In this document: in pieces, positions 8,519-18,353 of the stretch
How the letters are laid out: each line of letters begins with the position of its first letter
Position numbering within the stretch: position 1 is the stretch's first letter
From: Fodinibius sediminis
GTDB lineage: Bacteria > Bacteroidota > Rhodothermia > Balneolales > Balneolaceae
DNA: 64,000 nt
Assembly (NCBI RefSeq): GCF_900182555.1
Contig: NZ_FXTH01000006.1
Coordinates: 1 to 64,000 of the forward strand
Direction: 5' to 3'
The notes under the pieces: model-generated
Told to the model about the DNA's origin: nothing
What the model saw: the letters and a program-made list of their open reading frames with translations, nothing else
The model's database searches: none
Translations under genes and position numbers: made by a program

Positions 8519-10294
8519 TTATGCTGACCGATCCTTCAGCCAGGCTGCAAATTGGTCTGCAGACCTTGTGTTGAGGATGCGTCCTTTGTCAAATTTTCCC
8601 TTGCGGGCAATGCGTACCCCATATTGAATATAATCGATTCCCTCGATGCTGTGGGCGTCAGGGTTGATAGAAGAGAGCAGGTCCACTTCCTTCGCCTTGT
8701 CGCCGTGGCGCCAGTCCAGATCAAGCCGCCAGGGATTGGCATTGATCTCAATGGCGGTATGATGCTCGGCCGCCAGTTCAATCAGCCTGTTCATGTCGAG
8801 GCGGCTTCCATTGCGTTTCAGCAGGAGGCGTCCGGTAGGGTGGCCTACCATATGGGTGTAGGGATTTTCAATAGCCCTGCGGAACCGCTCCATCATTTTC
8901 TCCTGGGGAAGGCCGAGCGAGGAGTGCACGCTGGCAATGACCAGGTCAAAACCCTCGAGTATCTCGTCCTCATAGTCCAGGCTTCCGTCGCTCAGGATAT
9001 CGGATTCGATGCCTTTGAAGATGCGAAAGTCCTTTCCTTCGGCTGAAAGCTCCTCGTTAAGCTGGTCAATCTCATCCCATTGACGTTTAATCTCATCCAC
9101 GGAAAGTCCGCCGGCATAGGCCGCTGTCCGGGAGTGGTCGGTAAGGGCCAGGTACTCATAGCCGCGTTCCATGCAGCCCTCGGCCATCGCCCTGATAGAA
9201 AACTTCCCGTCGCTCCAGGTGCTGTGGGCATGCACCACGCCACGAATATCCTCTTCTGCTACCAGATCCATCGTCTCGTATTCTTCAAAAAAGTCCGCTT
9301 CCCCACGGTCTTCGCGCAGCTCGGCGGGGATGAAGTGCAGATCCAGCTTCTGGTAGATATCGGCCTCCGAGGCATAATCGATGGGCGCCTCAAAATTGGT
9401 ATTACCTTCCTCATCCAGCTCAAACAGGCCGTACTCATTGAGCGAAAGTCCGCGTTGCCGCGCCCGCTGACGCAGTACCACATTGTGTTCCTTGCTCCCG
9501 GTAAAGTACATGAGAGCGGCGGGGAACTCTGCGGGTTTTACGATACGGAGATCCACCTGGCGTCCATCCCTGGTACGGATGGAACTTTTGGTATCTCCGC
9601 GTCCCAGTACTTCCACGACCAGCTCGTGGTTGACAAAGGCGTCAAAAAGGGGAGGGATGTGTTCCTCGCTGGCGCCTATCAGGATATCGACATCCCCGAT
9701 TGTTTCTTTGGAACGCCGCAGGGATCCTGCAATTTCTATGGCCTCCACGCCGTCAAGCTCTTTCAGGAAGGTATAGAGGGGACGGGCAATCTCGGTCGCC
9801 TCATCCAGGCGACAGCGTTCATCAAACTGCTGCATCCATTCAATAGACTTCAGGATTTTTTGGGCCGACTTCTCGCCCAGGCCGTCCAGCGAAGCCACAC
9901 GGCCGTCTTCACAGGCCTCTTTCAGTTCATCAAGCTCGGAGATTCCCAGCTGGTTATGAATTTTGACGATATTTTTGGGGCCCAGTCCCGAAATGTCGAG
10001 CCACTTGATCACGCCGGCCGGAATACGGCTGCGCAAATCTTCGAGAACTTCAATGGTACCTGTTTCAGCATAGGAACGGATATCTTCCGCGATAGAATTG
10101 CCAATACCCTTGATATCGGTCAGGCTGTCATTTTCTATGTAGTCGTTGATATCGTCATTGAGCGTTTCGATCGTTTGTGCGGCGCGATCGAAGGCGATGG
10201 CACGGAAGCGATTTTCGCCGGCCAGCTGCATCAGCTGGTAAATTTCGCGCAGGCGATCGGCTACTTCATCATTTGTTACAGGCATAGGGCTCAT
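8519..10294 (-). CDS. polX: DNA polymerase/3'-5' exonuclease PolX
   Basis: 591 residues, usual PolX length. The N-terminal helix-hairpin-helix 8-kDa region (about 1-160, with IKGIGNSIAEDI and LDGLGEKSAQKIL) is followed by the nucleotidyltransferase palm with GSLRRSKETIGDVDILIG (about 187-204) holding the metal-binding DxD. A C-terminal PHP phosphoesterase domain starts with HAHSTWSDG (about 355-363) and later has LTDHS and GHP motifs. Bacterial PolX fills short gaps in base-excision repair and its PHP domain gives 3'-5' exonuclease activity. The ATG at 10294 or the one three codons later could be the start. A second, interrupted polX copy lies at 39075-40832. Confidence 0.92.
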   Translation of the reverse strand: MSPMPVTNDEVADRLREIYQLMQLAGENRFRAIAFDRAAQTIETLNDDINDYIENDSLTDIKGIGNSIAEDIRSYAETGTIEVLEDLRSRIPAGVIKWLDISGLGPKNIVKIHNQLGISELDELKEACEDGRVASLDGLGEKSAQKILKSIEWMQQFDERCRLDEATEIARPLYTFLKELDGVEAIEIAGSLRRSKETIGDVDILIGASEEHIPPLFDAFVNHELVVEVLGRGDTKSSIRTRDGRQVDLRIVKPAEFPAALMYFTGSKEHNVVLRQRARQRGLSLNEYGLFELDEEGNTNFEAPIDYASEADIYQKLDLHFIPAELREDRGEADFFEEYETMDLVAEEDIRGVVHAHSTWSDGKFSIRAMAEGCMERGYEYLALTDHSRTAAYAGGLSVDEIKRQWDEIDQLNEELSAEGKDFRIFKGIESDILSDGSLDYEDEILEGFDLVIASVHSSLGLPQEKMMERFRRAIENPYTHMVGHPTGRLLLKRNGSRLDMNRLIELAAEHHTAIEINANPWRLDLDWRHGDKAKEVDLLSSINPDAHSIEGIDYIQYGVRIARKGKFDKGRILNTRSADQFAAWLKDRSA

Positions 10295-10427
10295 TCATTT
10301 GGTTAATACGTTCAGGCAGTGACAAGGAAAAAGAGTATTGAATCATTCCTTCTTTTCACAGAAGTTACAGGACCCTAAATTAATAAAAATAAATCAGCTT
10401 CCATTGGACCAATCCCCCTTCGACCTG

Positions 10428-11393
10428 GTGAAAAAACAAGTATTGGCCGTTGTCGTGTTACTGGCTCTGGCACTGCCTTCGTTTGCGCAGGAGGAGGACA
10501 GCGTGGAGCACTACCTCTTTTCCTACTTCACCGGCAACGGCGAGGACGGGCTGCACCTGGCGTACAGCACCGACGGTATGACGTGGCGAGCGCTGAACAG
10601 CGGAGCTTCCTTCCTGGAACCCCGGGTTGGTGAGGATAAACTGATGCGCGACCCCTCCATTGTACAGGGGCCCGATGGCATTTTTCATATGGTCTGGACC
10701 GTCAGCTGGGAAGAGAAAGGCATCGGCTACGCTTCGTCCAAAGACCTGGTACACTGGTCAGAGCAGCAGTACATCCCGGTCATGGAGCATGAGCTGGAGG
10801 CGTTGAACAGCTGGGCCCCGGAGCTTTTTTATGATGAGCAAACCGATCGTTTCGTCATTGTCTGGGCAACGACTATCCCGGGCCGGTTCCCCGAAACCGA
10901 CGGCCAGGACGGGAAAAAATACAACCACCGCCTGTATGCCGTAACGACCCGTGATTTCTCTTCCTTCAGTGATACGGAATTATTTTATGACCATGGATTC
11001 AATGTCATTGACGGGGCCATATTCAGGGAGCAGAAGCCCTATGTGATGGTATTGAAAGATGAGACAAATAAACCGTTCCCGGTTCAGAAGAATATCCGGC
11101 TGGCTTTCAGTGACCAGGCGGAGGGGCCGTGGTCGGAACCGACAGTACCGATTACCGGCGACTATTGGGCTGAAGGTCCGACGGCACTGAAGATCGATGG
11201 AAGCTGGCATATCTATTTCGATAAATACCGCCAGGATCAGTACGGGGTGGTAGTCTCGAAAGACCTGGAGGACTGGGATGACCGCTCCGAAGAGCTGAAG
11301 GTGCCGGAAGCCATGCGCCACGGGACGGCCTTCAGAGTTTCAGAAGAAGTAATGGAACGTTTATTGAAGTTTTCGGGGGAACAGAAACCATGA
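10428..11393 (+). CDS. GH43-like five-bladed beta-propeller glycosidase, secreted
   Basis: About 321 residues from the GTG at 10428, which gives a clean Sec leader (KKQVLAVVVLLALALPSFAQ). The frame is open from a TTG at 10338, so the start is uncertain. The mature protein shows GH43/GH32-type propeller repeats: YSTDGMTW, MRDPSIVQGPDGIFHMVWT (Asp of RDP is a likely catalytic residue), SWAPELFYD and YWAEGPTALKIDG (Glu of EGP is a likely general acid). These families cleave arabino-, xylo- or galactosides. It overlaps the next gene by 4 bp (ATGA), so the two are co-transcribed. Confidence 0.78.
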   Translation: MKKQVLAVVVLLALALPSFAQEEDSVEHYLFSYFTGNGEDGLHLAYSTDGMTWRALNSGASFLEPRVGEDKLMRDPSIVQGPDGIFHMVWTVSWEEKGIGYASSKDLVHWSEQQYIPVMEHELEALNSWAPELFYDEQTDRFVIVWATTIPGRFPETDGQDGKKYNHRLYAVTTRDFSSFSDTELFYDHGFNVIDGAIFREQKPYVMVLKDETNKPFPVQKNIRLAFSDQAEGPWSEPTVPITGDYWAEGPTALKIDGSWHIYFDKYRQDQYGVVVSKDLEDWDDRSEELKVPEAMRHGTAFRVSEEVMERLLKFSGEQKP

Positions 11394-11902
11394 AGCATCT
11401 TGCTGTGACAGGGCTGTTGATAGCCGGTTTGGCAATGGGCTGCACTACAGATCCCACTCCCGAAAGTTCGCCGGAAGCCGTGGCGAAGGTACTGGATGAC
11501 TGGCACCAGGCTGCAGCCGTTGCTGATTTTGAACGCTACTTCAGTTACTTCGCGAGCGACAGTGCGGTATTCATGGGCACGGATGCCACCGAGCGATGGA
11601 CGGTGGAGGAGTTCAGGTCCTGGGCCAAACCCTATTTTGAACGCGGGCGGGCTTGGAACTTCACACCGACGGAGCGTTACGTCTATCTTTCGGAGCGTGG
11701 AAAAACCGCCTGGTTTGACGAATCCCTGGATACGCCCAACCTGGGGCCGGTCCGCGGGTCGGGTGTACTGGTGAGGCGCGGTACGAGCTGGCGAATTGCA
11801 CATTACAATCTTTCAATTCCGATACCCAATGCCATAGCCGATACTGTTGTCTGGCAGGTGCGAAAGGCCCTTCGCGAAACCACCGCCTCCCCGCGGGAGT
11901 AG
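11390..11902 (+). CDS. NTF2/SnoaL-like lipoprotein (DUF4440-type)
   Basis: 170 residues. The signal peptide ends in a lipobox (LAMGC, Cys about residue 18). The mature part has the alpha+beta cone features of SnoaL/NTF2 folds: VAKVLDDWHQAAAVADFERYFSYF near 34-57, a middle strand with FMGTDATERW, and the closing GSGVLVRRGTSWRIAHYN strand. Members bind small ligands or have isomerase-like roles, and many are uncharacterised. Start overlaps the GH43-like gene stop by 4 bp, suggesting translational coupling. Confidence 0.78.
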   Translation: MKHLAVTGLLIAGLAMGCTTDPTPESSPEAVAKVLDDWHQAAAVADFERYFSYFASDSAVFMGTDATERWTVEEFRSWAKPYFERGRAWNFTPTERYVYLSERGKTAWFDESLDTPNLGPVRGSGVLVRRGTSWRIAHYNLSIPIPNAIADTVVWQVRKALRETTASPRE

Positions 11903-11969
11903 GAGCTGGACAGACTACTTGAACAGGCCGACATCAAAATCCTGATGATAAATACACTATAGTTATTGT

Positions 11970-14501
11970 ATGATGATTAAATCGCTAAACTTCAAACTGG
12001 CTGCTTTCGCCCTGCTTGCGGCGGTGTCAGCGGTCGTGGATGCCAGGGCACAGGAACAGCTTCGCTCCCCCTCCGATTATCTGGGATACGAGCTGGGCAG
12101 TAAGTGGACTCCTCATCACAGGGTGATGGACTACATCCGGCATGTTGCCGATCATTCATCCCTGGTCAGCGTGAAAAAATATGGCGAATCAAATGAGGGG
12201 CGGGAGATGCTGTTGGCCTTTGTCTCCAGCAGGGAGCATATGGACAGGCTTGAAGAGATCCGCAGGAATAACCTGAAACGAACTGGACTGACTGAGGGGG
12301 CTCCGGCGGCAGACTCGCCGGCCATCGTATGGCTGAGTTATAACGTGCACGGGAATGAGCCCTCAAGCAGCGAGGCGGCGATGAAAACCCTTTACGAGCT
12401 GGCCCGGCCCGGCAACAGGGATGCACGGCGCTGGCTCCGGGATGCTGTTGTGGTCATCGACCCGATGCTGAATCCCGACGGGCGCCAGCGATACATTCAG
12501 TGGTACAGGCAGACCGCGGGCGAGCTGCCCAATATTCATCCGGAAGCCCGTGAACATCATGAGCCGTGGCCAGGGGGACGCACCAACCACTATTATTTTG
12601 ATCTGAATCGGGACTGGGCATGGCTGACACAGCACGAGAGCCGGGTACGGGTAGCCGAGTTCCAGCGGTGGATGCCCCACATTCATGTGGATTTTCATGA
12701 GCAGAGCTATGAGGCACCCTACTATTTTGCCCCGGCCGCTGAACCCTTTCACCATGCAATCACCGATTGGCAGCACGATTTCCAGTATACCATTGGTAAG
12801 AACCACGCGGCCTATTTCAACAAGAATAACTGGCTGTATTTTACCCGCGAAGTTTTTGATCTTTTCTACCCCAGCTACGGTGATACCTATCCCATGTTCA
12901 ACGGCGCCATCGGGATGACCTATGAGCAGGGCGGACACAGCCGGGCGGGGCTGGGTATTCTGAAAACCGAGGGGGATACCCTTACACTTAAAGACCGCCT
13001 GACCCATCATGTTACGACCGGCTTGTCGACCGTGGAAGTCAGCGCACGCCATGCCGAAGAGATTATAGAGGAATTCAGCAATTATTACCGAAAATCCAAC
13101 CGTGAGCCGACCGGGAAGTACAAAACCTTTGTTATTAAAGGCAGTAACAATCCCGACAAGCTGGAGGCGCTTTTTGAACTGCTCGACCGGCACCAGGTGG
13201 CGTATGGTAAGGCAAAAAAAGAGCAATCCCTGACCGGCTACAACTATACGACGGGAAAGGAAGAACGGTTTCAGCTGCGCAGGGATGATTACCTGGTGAG
13301 TGCCTACCAGCCCAAATCGATCTTGGCACGGATCTTTTTTGAGCCTCGCCCGGAGCTGGAAGATTCGGTAACCTACGACATTACCGCCTGGGAGCAGCAC
13401 TATGCCTTCGGGCTGGAGGGATATGCCATGACAAAGAAGGTGGAGGTGGCTTCTTTCGAAGGGCCGGTCAAGGAGGTCGCTGGCCTCAGGACTGAAAAAC
13501 CTTATGCCTATCTGGCCAGATGGCAGGATACGCAGGATATAAAAATGCTCGCAGACCTCCTCAGGAAGGAGGTAGACGTACGCCATGCCCGTCGTGCCTT
13601 TGTGCTTGACGGAGAACAGTACGCCGCCGGCACGCTGATCATTACCCGCACGAATAACAGAACCTTGGGGGGGCGGTTTGATCGGCTGGTACAGGATATT
13701 GCCGCCCGGCACCGCCAGCAGCTGATGCCGGTGGAAACAGGATTCGTGAAGTCCGGGGCCGATTTCGGGTCCTCTTCCGTGCGTCATATTGCAAAACCGC
13801 GGGTGGCTTTGCTGAGCGGGCGCAGTACTTCGCCAAACCGGGTGGGGGAAGTCTGGCACTTTTTTGATCAGCAGATCAATTATCCGCTGACCCTGCTGCG
13901 TACCGATTATTTTGATGACGTGGATTTGCATAATTATGACGTCCTGGTGCTGCCCGCCGGTTCTGGCAGTCAGATGCTGGATGAACAGCAGCTGCAGAAG
14001 GTCAAGGCCTGGGTGTCTGCGGGCGGCAAGTTGATTGCCCTGGGGGGCGCCAATAAAATGCTGGTTGACCGGGATGACTTTTCGCTGGCATCCAGGGCGC
14101 TGCCGTCCGATACATCCAAGGTTGAGATCGATACCTTTGGAGCACAGCAGCGGCAGCGAATATCAGATTTTAATGCGGGATCGATATTCAAGGTCAGGAT
14201 GGATTCCACCCATCCCCTTGCTTTCGGCTACGACTCTCACTATTTCTCCCTGAAACTCAACAGCGATGCCTATAAATTCCTGGACGAGGGTTGGAATGTG
14301 GGAGTAACGGGAGAGGAATCTCATATGAGTGGTTTTGCAGGGTACAAGGCCAAGGAGAGACTGAAGAATACCCTGGTTTTCGGGGTCCAGCGCATGGGCA
14401 GTGGAAGCATCGTCTACTTGGTCGATAACCCGCTGTTTCGGGCTTTCTGGCACAATGGAAAGCTGCTGTTTGGGAATGCAGTGTTTATGGTGGGGCAGTG
14501 A
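11970..14501 (+). CDS. Secreted M14-family zinc carboxypeptidase
   Basis: 843 residues with a Sec leader ending near ...DARAQ (about residue 27). The M14 peptidase domain is at about 50-350: YNVHGNEPSSSEA supplies the HxxE zinc ligands (about 127 and 130), NPDGRQRY is the substrate-binding Asn-Arg area, and HVDFHEQ (about 236-242) supplies the third His. The C-terminal 250 residues include a glutamine-amidotransferase-like flavodoxin fold (YDVLVLPAGS, VKAWVSAGGKLIALGG) as in related long Bacteroidota M14 proteins. Probably periplasmic or surface peptide degradation. The stop lies 4 bp from the convergent gene's stop. Confidence 0.88.
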   Translation: MMIKSLNFKLAAFALLAAVSAVVDARAQEQLRSPSDYLGYELGSKWTPHHRVMDYIRHVADHSSLVSVKKYGESNEGREMLLAFVSSREHMDRLEEIRRNNLKRTGLTEGAPAADSPAIVWLSYNVHGNEPSSSEAAMKTLYELARPGNRDARRWLRDAVVVIDPMLNPDGRQRYIQWYRQTAGELPNIHPEAREHHEPWPGGRTNHYYFDLNRDWAWLTQHESRVRVAEFQRWMPHIHVDFHEQSYEAPYYFAPAAEPFHHAITDWQHDFQYTIGKNHAAYFNKNNWLYFTREVFDLFYPSYGDTYPMFNGAIGMTYEQGGHSRAGLGILKTEGDTLTLKDRLTHHVTTGLSTVEVSARHAEEIIEEFSNYYRKSNREPTGKYKTFVIKGSNNPDKLEALFELLDRHQVAYGKAKKEQSLTGYNYTTGKEERFQLRRDDYLVSAYQPKSILARIFFEPRPELEDSVTYDITAWEQHYAFGLEGYAMTKKVEVASFEGPVKEVAGLRTEKPYAYLARWQDTQDIKMLADLLRKEVDVRHARRAFVLDGEQYAAGTLIITRTNNRTLGGRFDRLVQDIAARHRQQLMPVETGFVKSGADFGSSSVRHIAKPRVALLSGRSTSPNRVGEVWHFFDQQINYPLTLLRTDYFDDVDLHNYDVLVLPAGSGSQMLDEQQLQKVKAWVSAGGKLIALGGANKMLVDRDDFSLASRALPSDTSKVEIDTFGAQQRQRISDFNAGSIFKVRMDSTHPLAFGYDSHYFSLKLNSDAYKFLDEGWNVGVTGEESHMSGFAGYKAKERLKNTLVFGVQRMGSGSIVYLVDNPLFRAFWHNGKLLFGNAVFMVGQ

Positions 14502-14504
14502 CAG

Positions 14505-15467
14505 TTATGACGATTGACTGAAAAGGCGGCTGAGGTCCTCCTCGGCGGCTATATAGCCAAAGGCCGGCCAGTGCTCTCCGCTGTAGACCTTTTGGAAAAG
14601 TTCCCGGGCCCGCTCTTCCCGGCCATTGATGTAGTGCCAGTTTCCGAGACCGTACCCCAGTGTGGCGTATTCCAGGGCATCGCTGTTTTGCAGTTCCTCA
14701 AGCAGCATGTCCGGTTTAAAGACGCCCTTGAAAACGAGCAGGAGCTTATGGTACTGGATGTTTTCAAGAATGTCCATCTCTTCGGCAACGGGGTCCAGTA
14801 CATCGCCGGCCAGGTCGTCTTTGCCGCCCCGCCGGAGCGCCATATACAGCCAGTAGGAAGCCGCCACAAAGGTATCATCATTGGTCGAAAGGCGGAGGCA
14901 TTCCTCCAGGGCATTCTGTGCCTGATCGTAGCTGCCTTTGAGGTAATAGGCCAGCCCCAGGTGGTACCAGATGCTGGTATGAAGGGTCCGGCGGGTTTCT
15001 TCGTTCCCCTCGGCTGTTGCCGCAAGGGGAGGCTCCGGCTGGTCCTCGGAACCGTAGATCAACTCCGAGGACCGTTTGAGATCGTCAATGGCATCATCGA
15101 ACTTGCGGAGCGTAATATAGCGGTGTCCCCGGTAGCGATAAAAGCGGGCGTCTTTGGGATGATTCTCAATACCTTCACTGAAAAGGGAAACGGCTTTTGT
15201 GTAATTTCCAAGGCTGGACTCGTAGCGCCCATAGCGGAGCAGAGCGTCGGCGTCTTCAGGGGTGTTTTCGTAATCGGCCCGGGCCTTTTCCAGCTCGGAT
15301 TCAAACCGGCGTTCATCTTCAGGGGTGAGGGGCGGGGCATACAGGGTATCCCCAAGGGCCGAGATTGCCTGGTAGGAAGAGTCGGATGCGGCAGCGTTCT
15401 TTTCTCCTGAGGAACAGGCACCTACAAACAGCAGACATCCGGCGGCGATCAGCGCAACATGCTTCAT
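14505..15467 (-). CDS. TPR-repeat lipoprotein
   Basis: About 320 residues from the ATG at 15467, which yields MKHVALIAAGCLLFVGACSSG with a lipobox Cys near residue 18. Later there are TPR units: ADALLRYGRYESSLGNYTKAVSLFSEGIE, ARFYRYRGHRYITLRKFDDAIDDLK and SIWYHLGLAYYLKGSYDQAQNALEECL (each given here only as a landmark). TPRs mediate protein-protein contacts, so this is likely a periplasmic or outer-membrane scaffold. It is transcribed towards the M14 gene and away from the thiamine riboswitch. Partner unknown. Confidence 0.8.
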   Translation of the reverse strand: MKHVALIAAGCLLFVGACSSGEKNAAASDSSYQAISALGDTLYAPPLTPEDERRFESELEKARADYENTPEDADALLRYGRYESSLGNYTKAVSLFSEGIENHPKDARFYRYRGHRYITLRKFDDAIDDLKRSSELIYGSEDQPEPPLAATAEGNEETRRTLHTSIWYHLGLAYYLKGSYDQAQNALEECLRLSTNDDTFVAASYWLYMALRRGGKDDLAGDVLDPVAEEMDILENIQYHKLLLVFKGVFKPDMLLEELQNSDALEYATLGYGLGNWHYINGREERARELFQKVYSGEHWPAFGYIAAEEDLSRLFSQSS

Positions 15468-15644
15468 GACAATCATTTTTTGTAAAATGGTTATTTCAAT
15501 AATGGGCAATTCAGGAATGAAGAGCAAAAAATAGTTCGGGTATGCAGGATGGGGTGGTTTGACACGGGCGGAAAAAAATTAGTGGCCGGTTTCTTTTGTA
15601 GATCACTGGGCAAGGCCGTATCTTTGCGGCACATAACAAAGAAC

Positions 15645-15728
15645 CCATGGTTGGGGGTGCTTGCAACAGCAGGCTGAGATCATACCCTGAGAACCTGAAC
15701 CGGTTAGCACCGGCGTAGGGAAACCCGG
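15645..15728 (+). promoter_or_regulatory. TPP (thiamine pyrophosphate) riboswitch, THI element
   Basis: The segment carries the conserved TPP aptamer strings in order: GGGGGTGC, GGCTGAGAtcATACCC, then AACCTGA followed by CCGGTT, and GCGTAGGGAAACC. The outer helix can form from GGTT (about 15649-15652) and AACC (about 15722-15725). It lies about 80 bp upstream of a TonB-dependent receptor with a strong GGAGG site. TPP riboswitches repress thiamine biosynthesis and uptake genes when the cofactor is abundant. The region between aptamer and gene contains CAGC/GCTG pairings that could serve the expression platform, but the mechanism is not readable. Confidence 0.93.
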
Positions 15729-15806
15729 CAGCAACAGCTGCCCGTTGATCAGCATTTCTTGCAAGTTCATCTCCCGCTCTTATAACCTGATAAGACGGAG
15801 GAACTT

Positions 15807-18245
15807 ATGTTTTCCAAACAGTTACCACTTTATCTATTCAGCACGGGTATCCTGTGTTTTTTTATGGCGATGAGCAGTCCGCTCATGGCTCAAACGATAA
15901 CCGGAACGATTATCGATGCCCGGACGAACGAGCCGCTGGCGGGGGCCAATGTGCTCGAAGTCGGTACTTCCAACGGGGTGTCCGCCGATCGCAGCGGCCG
16001 CTTTACCCTTGAAATTACCGGAACAGAACCGGTCCGGCTCCGAATTACGTTCGTGGGCTACCGGACGAAGACGATTGAGGCGGGCAAGGATGAAGCCTCC
16101 CTGCAGATCGCAATGGACCGCAGCACGCTTATGAGCAATGAAGTTTTTGTGGAGGCCCTGCGAGCCGACGAAGCCTCCCCGATGGCCTATGAAAATGTAA
16201 GTCACACCCGGATTGAAGAAAAGAACCTGGGGCAGGATCTGCCCTACCTCCTGGAGGGTACGCCTTCCGTGACGACCACGTCGGATGCGGGAGGGGGTAT
16301 TGGCTATACAGGCCTGCGCATTCGCGGCGTTGATCAGCGGCGCATCAATGTGACCATCAATGGGATCCCGGTCAACGATGCAGAATCACATGGTGTGTAT
16401 TGGGTCAATATGCCGGACCTGGCCTCGTCGGTTGAAAATATCCAGGTGCAGCGCGGGGTGGGGACGTCCACCAACGGGGCTGCCGCCTTCGGGGCGACCA
16501 TGAATATTCAGACGACGCAAATGCAAACCGATCCTTACGGCGAGGTTAACACCTCGGTGGGGTCCTTCAATACCCGCAAGGCTAATGTGATGCTGGGATC
16601 GGGTCTCATGAACAACGGCTGGCAGTTCCAGGGACGACTTTCCAAGATAGCATCCGACGGCTATATCGACCGGGCCAGCTCGGATCTGAAATCCTTCTAT
16701 CTGTCTGCCGCACGGAACGGCGACCGCAGCCTGCTGCGGTCGGACATCTTTTCGGGGCGGGAAAAGACCTATCAGGCCTGGTACGGAGTATCCGAAAGCA
16801 GGCTCGAAGACGGAGATCGCACACACAACCCGGCAGGGACGGAGAAAGCCGGTGAGCCTTATGACAACCAGACGGATAATTACCAGCAGGACCACTATCA
16901 GCTCCACTACTCCTATCAACTTTCCGACAGTTGGAATGCCAACCTTTCGGCCCATTATACCTACGGACGCGGCTATTACGAGGAATACAAGGCCGAACAG
17001 CCGCTGGGGGAATACAATATTGCCCCCATCGGCCTACCCGATACCACGATCAGCCAGAGCGACCTGGTGCGGCAGCTGTGGCTGGATAACCATTTTTACG
17101 GGGCGGTTTTCTCCACGGATTATAAAAAAGAGGACCGGTGGTCGCTGACCCTTGGAGGCGGCTATAATGAGTATGACGGCGATCATTTCGGGGAGGTTGT
17201 CTGGGCCCGCTATGCCGGCGACAGCGAGATGGATGACCGGTACTACTTCAATAACGCCTTTAAAAAGGATTTTAATACCTATCTGAAGGGGCGATACCAC
17301 CTGACAGATCATTTCACGGCTTTTGCGGATGCCCAGATCCGACAGATTACCTACGAGTTCCTGGGAAAGGATCGACTGCGCCAGCCGGGCGGGGGAGAGG
17401 AGGTTGTGGATGTAGAGCAGCGTGATGAGCTTGCCTTTTTCAATCCCAAGGCAGGTCTCACCTATCGCCTCAGGAACAACCATCGGGCTTACCTTTCGTT
17501 CAGTGTCGGCAACAAGGAACCGACCCGCGATGAGTATGTGAATTCCACGCCCGAGAACCGACCCCGGCACGAAACCCTCTACGACTGGGAGGCCGGGTAC
17601 AGCGGAACCTTTGAGTCTTTCCAGGTATCGGCCAATTTCTACTACATGGATTACAAAGATCAGCTCATCCTGACAGGCGAAATCAACGATGTCGGGGCCT
17701 ATGTGCGGCAAAATGTGCCCGAGAGCTACCGGATGGGGATTGAGCTTCAGGCGGGCGTGCAGCTGCTGGACAACCTGGAATGGTCGGGGAACGCGACCTT
17801 CAGTCGCAACAAGATCCGAGACTATACCTATTATCTCGATGATTATGATTCGGGGACGCAGGATGTCATAACCTACGAGAATTCCGATATCGCTTTTTCT
17901 CCCGATGTTACCGCTCATTCCCTGCTGCGGTACAGCCGGGAGGGGTTATCAGCCCAGCTGTCATCCAAGTATGTTGCCCGCCAGTATCTGGATAATACCC
18001 AGACCCGAAGTCGTTCGCTGGATCCCTATTTCGTCAACGACGTGCAGCTGAGCTACGACTGGACCGCCATCTCCCTGATGGAGAAGGTCAAGGCCACGCT
18101 TATGGTTAATAACCTCTTCAACGTGATGTATGAATCCAATGGGTATACCTACGGCTTTATTGCAGATGGCAACCCCCAGTATTTCAATTATTATTACCCG
18201 CAGGCCGGCCGCAATTTTTTACTGCAGCTGTCGTTTAAATTTTAG
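15807..18245 (+). CDS. TonB-dependent outer-membrane receptor, probable thiamine (or precursor) importer
   Basis: 812 residues. Leader to about residue 28 (...PLMAQ). Then a carboxypeptidase-regulatory-like beta-sandwich (TGTIIDARTNEPLAGANVLE), a TonB plug (about 115-230: GIGYTGLRIRGVDQRRINVTINGIPVN) and a 22-strand-type barrel ending in the aromatic terminus ...LQLSFKF. The upstream TPP riboswitch is the main clue to substrate: riboswitch-controlled TonB receptors in Bacteroidota (called omr1 in comparative work by Rodionov and colleagues) are assigned to thiamine uptake. A strong GGAGG precedes the ATG by 5 bp. A hairpin terminator follows at 18284, so it is probably monocistronic. Confidence 0.88.
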   Translation: MFSKQLPLYLFSTGILCFFMAMSSPLMAQTITGTIIDARTNEPLAGANVLEVGTSNGVSADRSGRFTLEITGTEPVRLRITFVGYRTKTIEAGKDEASLQIAMDRSTLMSNEVFVEALRADEASPMAYENVSHTRIEEKNLGQDLPYLLEGTPSVTTTSDAGGGIGYTGLRIRGVDQRRINVTINGIPVNDAESHGVYWVNMPDLASSVENIQVQRGVGTSTNGAAAFGATMNIQTTQMQTDPYGEVNTSVGSFNTRKANVMLGSGLMNNGWQFQGRLSKIASDGYIDRASSDLKSFYLSAARNGDRSLLRSDIFSGREKTYQAWYGVSESRLEDGDRTHNPAGTEKAGEPYDNQTDNYQQDHYQLHYSYQLSDSWNANLSAHYTYGRGYYEEYKAEQPLGEYNIAPIGLPDTTISQSDLVRQLWLDNHFYGAVFSTDYKKEDRWSLTLGGGYNEYDGDHFGEVVWARYAGDSEMDDRYYFNNAFKKDFNTYLKGRYHLTDHFTAFADAQIRQITYEFLGKDRLRQPGGGEEVVDVEQRDELAFFNPKAGLTYRLRNNHRAYLSFSVGNKEPTRDEYVNSTPENRPRHETLYDWEAGYSGTFESFQVSANFYYMDYKDQLILTGEINDVGAYVRQNVPESYRMGIELQAGVQLLDNLEWSGNATFSRNKIRDYTYYLDDYDSGTQDVITYENSDIAFSPDVTAHSLLRYSREGLSAQLSSKYVARQYLDNTQTRSRSLDPYFVNDVQLSYDWTAISLMEKVKATLMVNNLFNVMYESNGYTYGFIADGNPQYFNYYYPQAGRNFLLQLSFKF

Positions 18246-18283
18246 TTGATATGATAGATATGTCAATGGTTAGATAACAAAAA

Positions 18284-18310
18284 GGGCAGCCCCGACCGGG
18301 CTGCCCTTTT
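18284..18310 (+). terminator. Rho-independent terminator after the thiamine receptor
   Basis: A perfect 9-bp GC-rich stem, GGGCAGCCC (18284-18292) and GGGCTGCCC (18298-18306), with a 5-nt loop, followed by TTTT and an AT-rich tail. An A-run precedes it, so it could also act for the convergent minus-strand gene ending at 18354. Confidence 0.9.
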
Positions 18311-18353
18311 CTTATAATACTTTTGCATTCAAAACCGAAGGCTGAAAGGATTT

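Noticed and set aside
9080-10306. 408-codon plus-strand frame over the first polX
   Set aside because: Antisense shadow of polX. No recognisable domain and no ribosome site.
12363-13931. 522-codon minus-strand frame inside the M14 gene
   Set aside because: Antisense to a clear M14 peptidase. The sequence has no family features.
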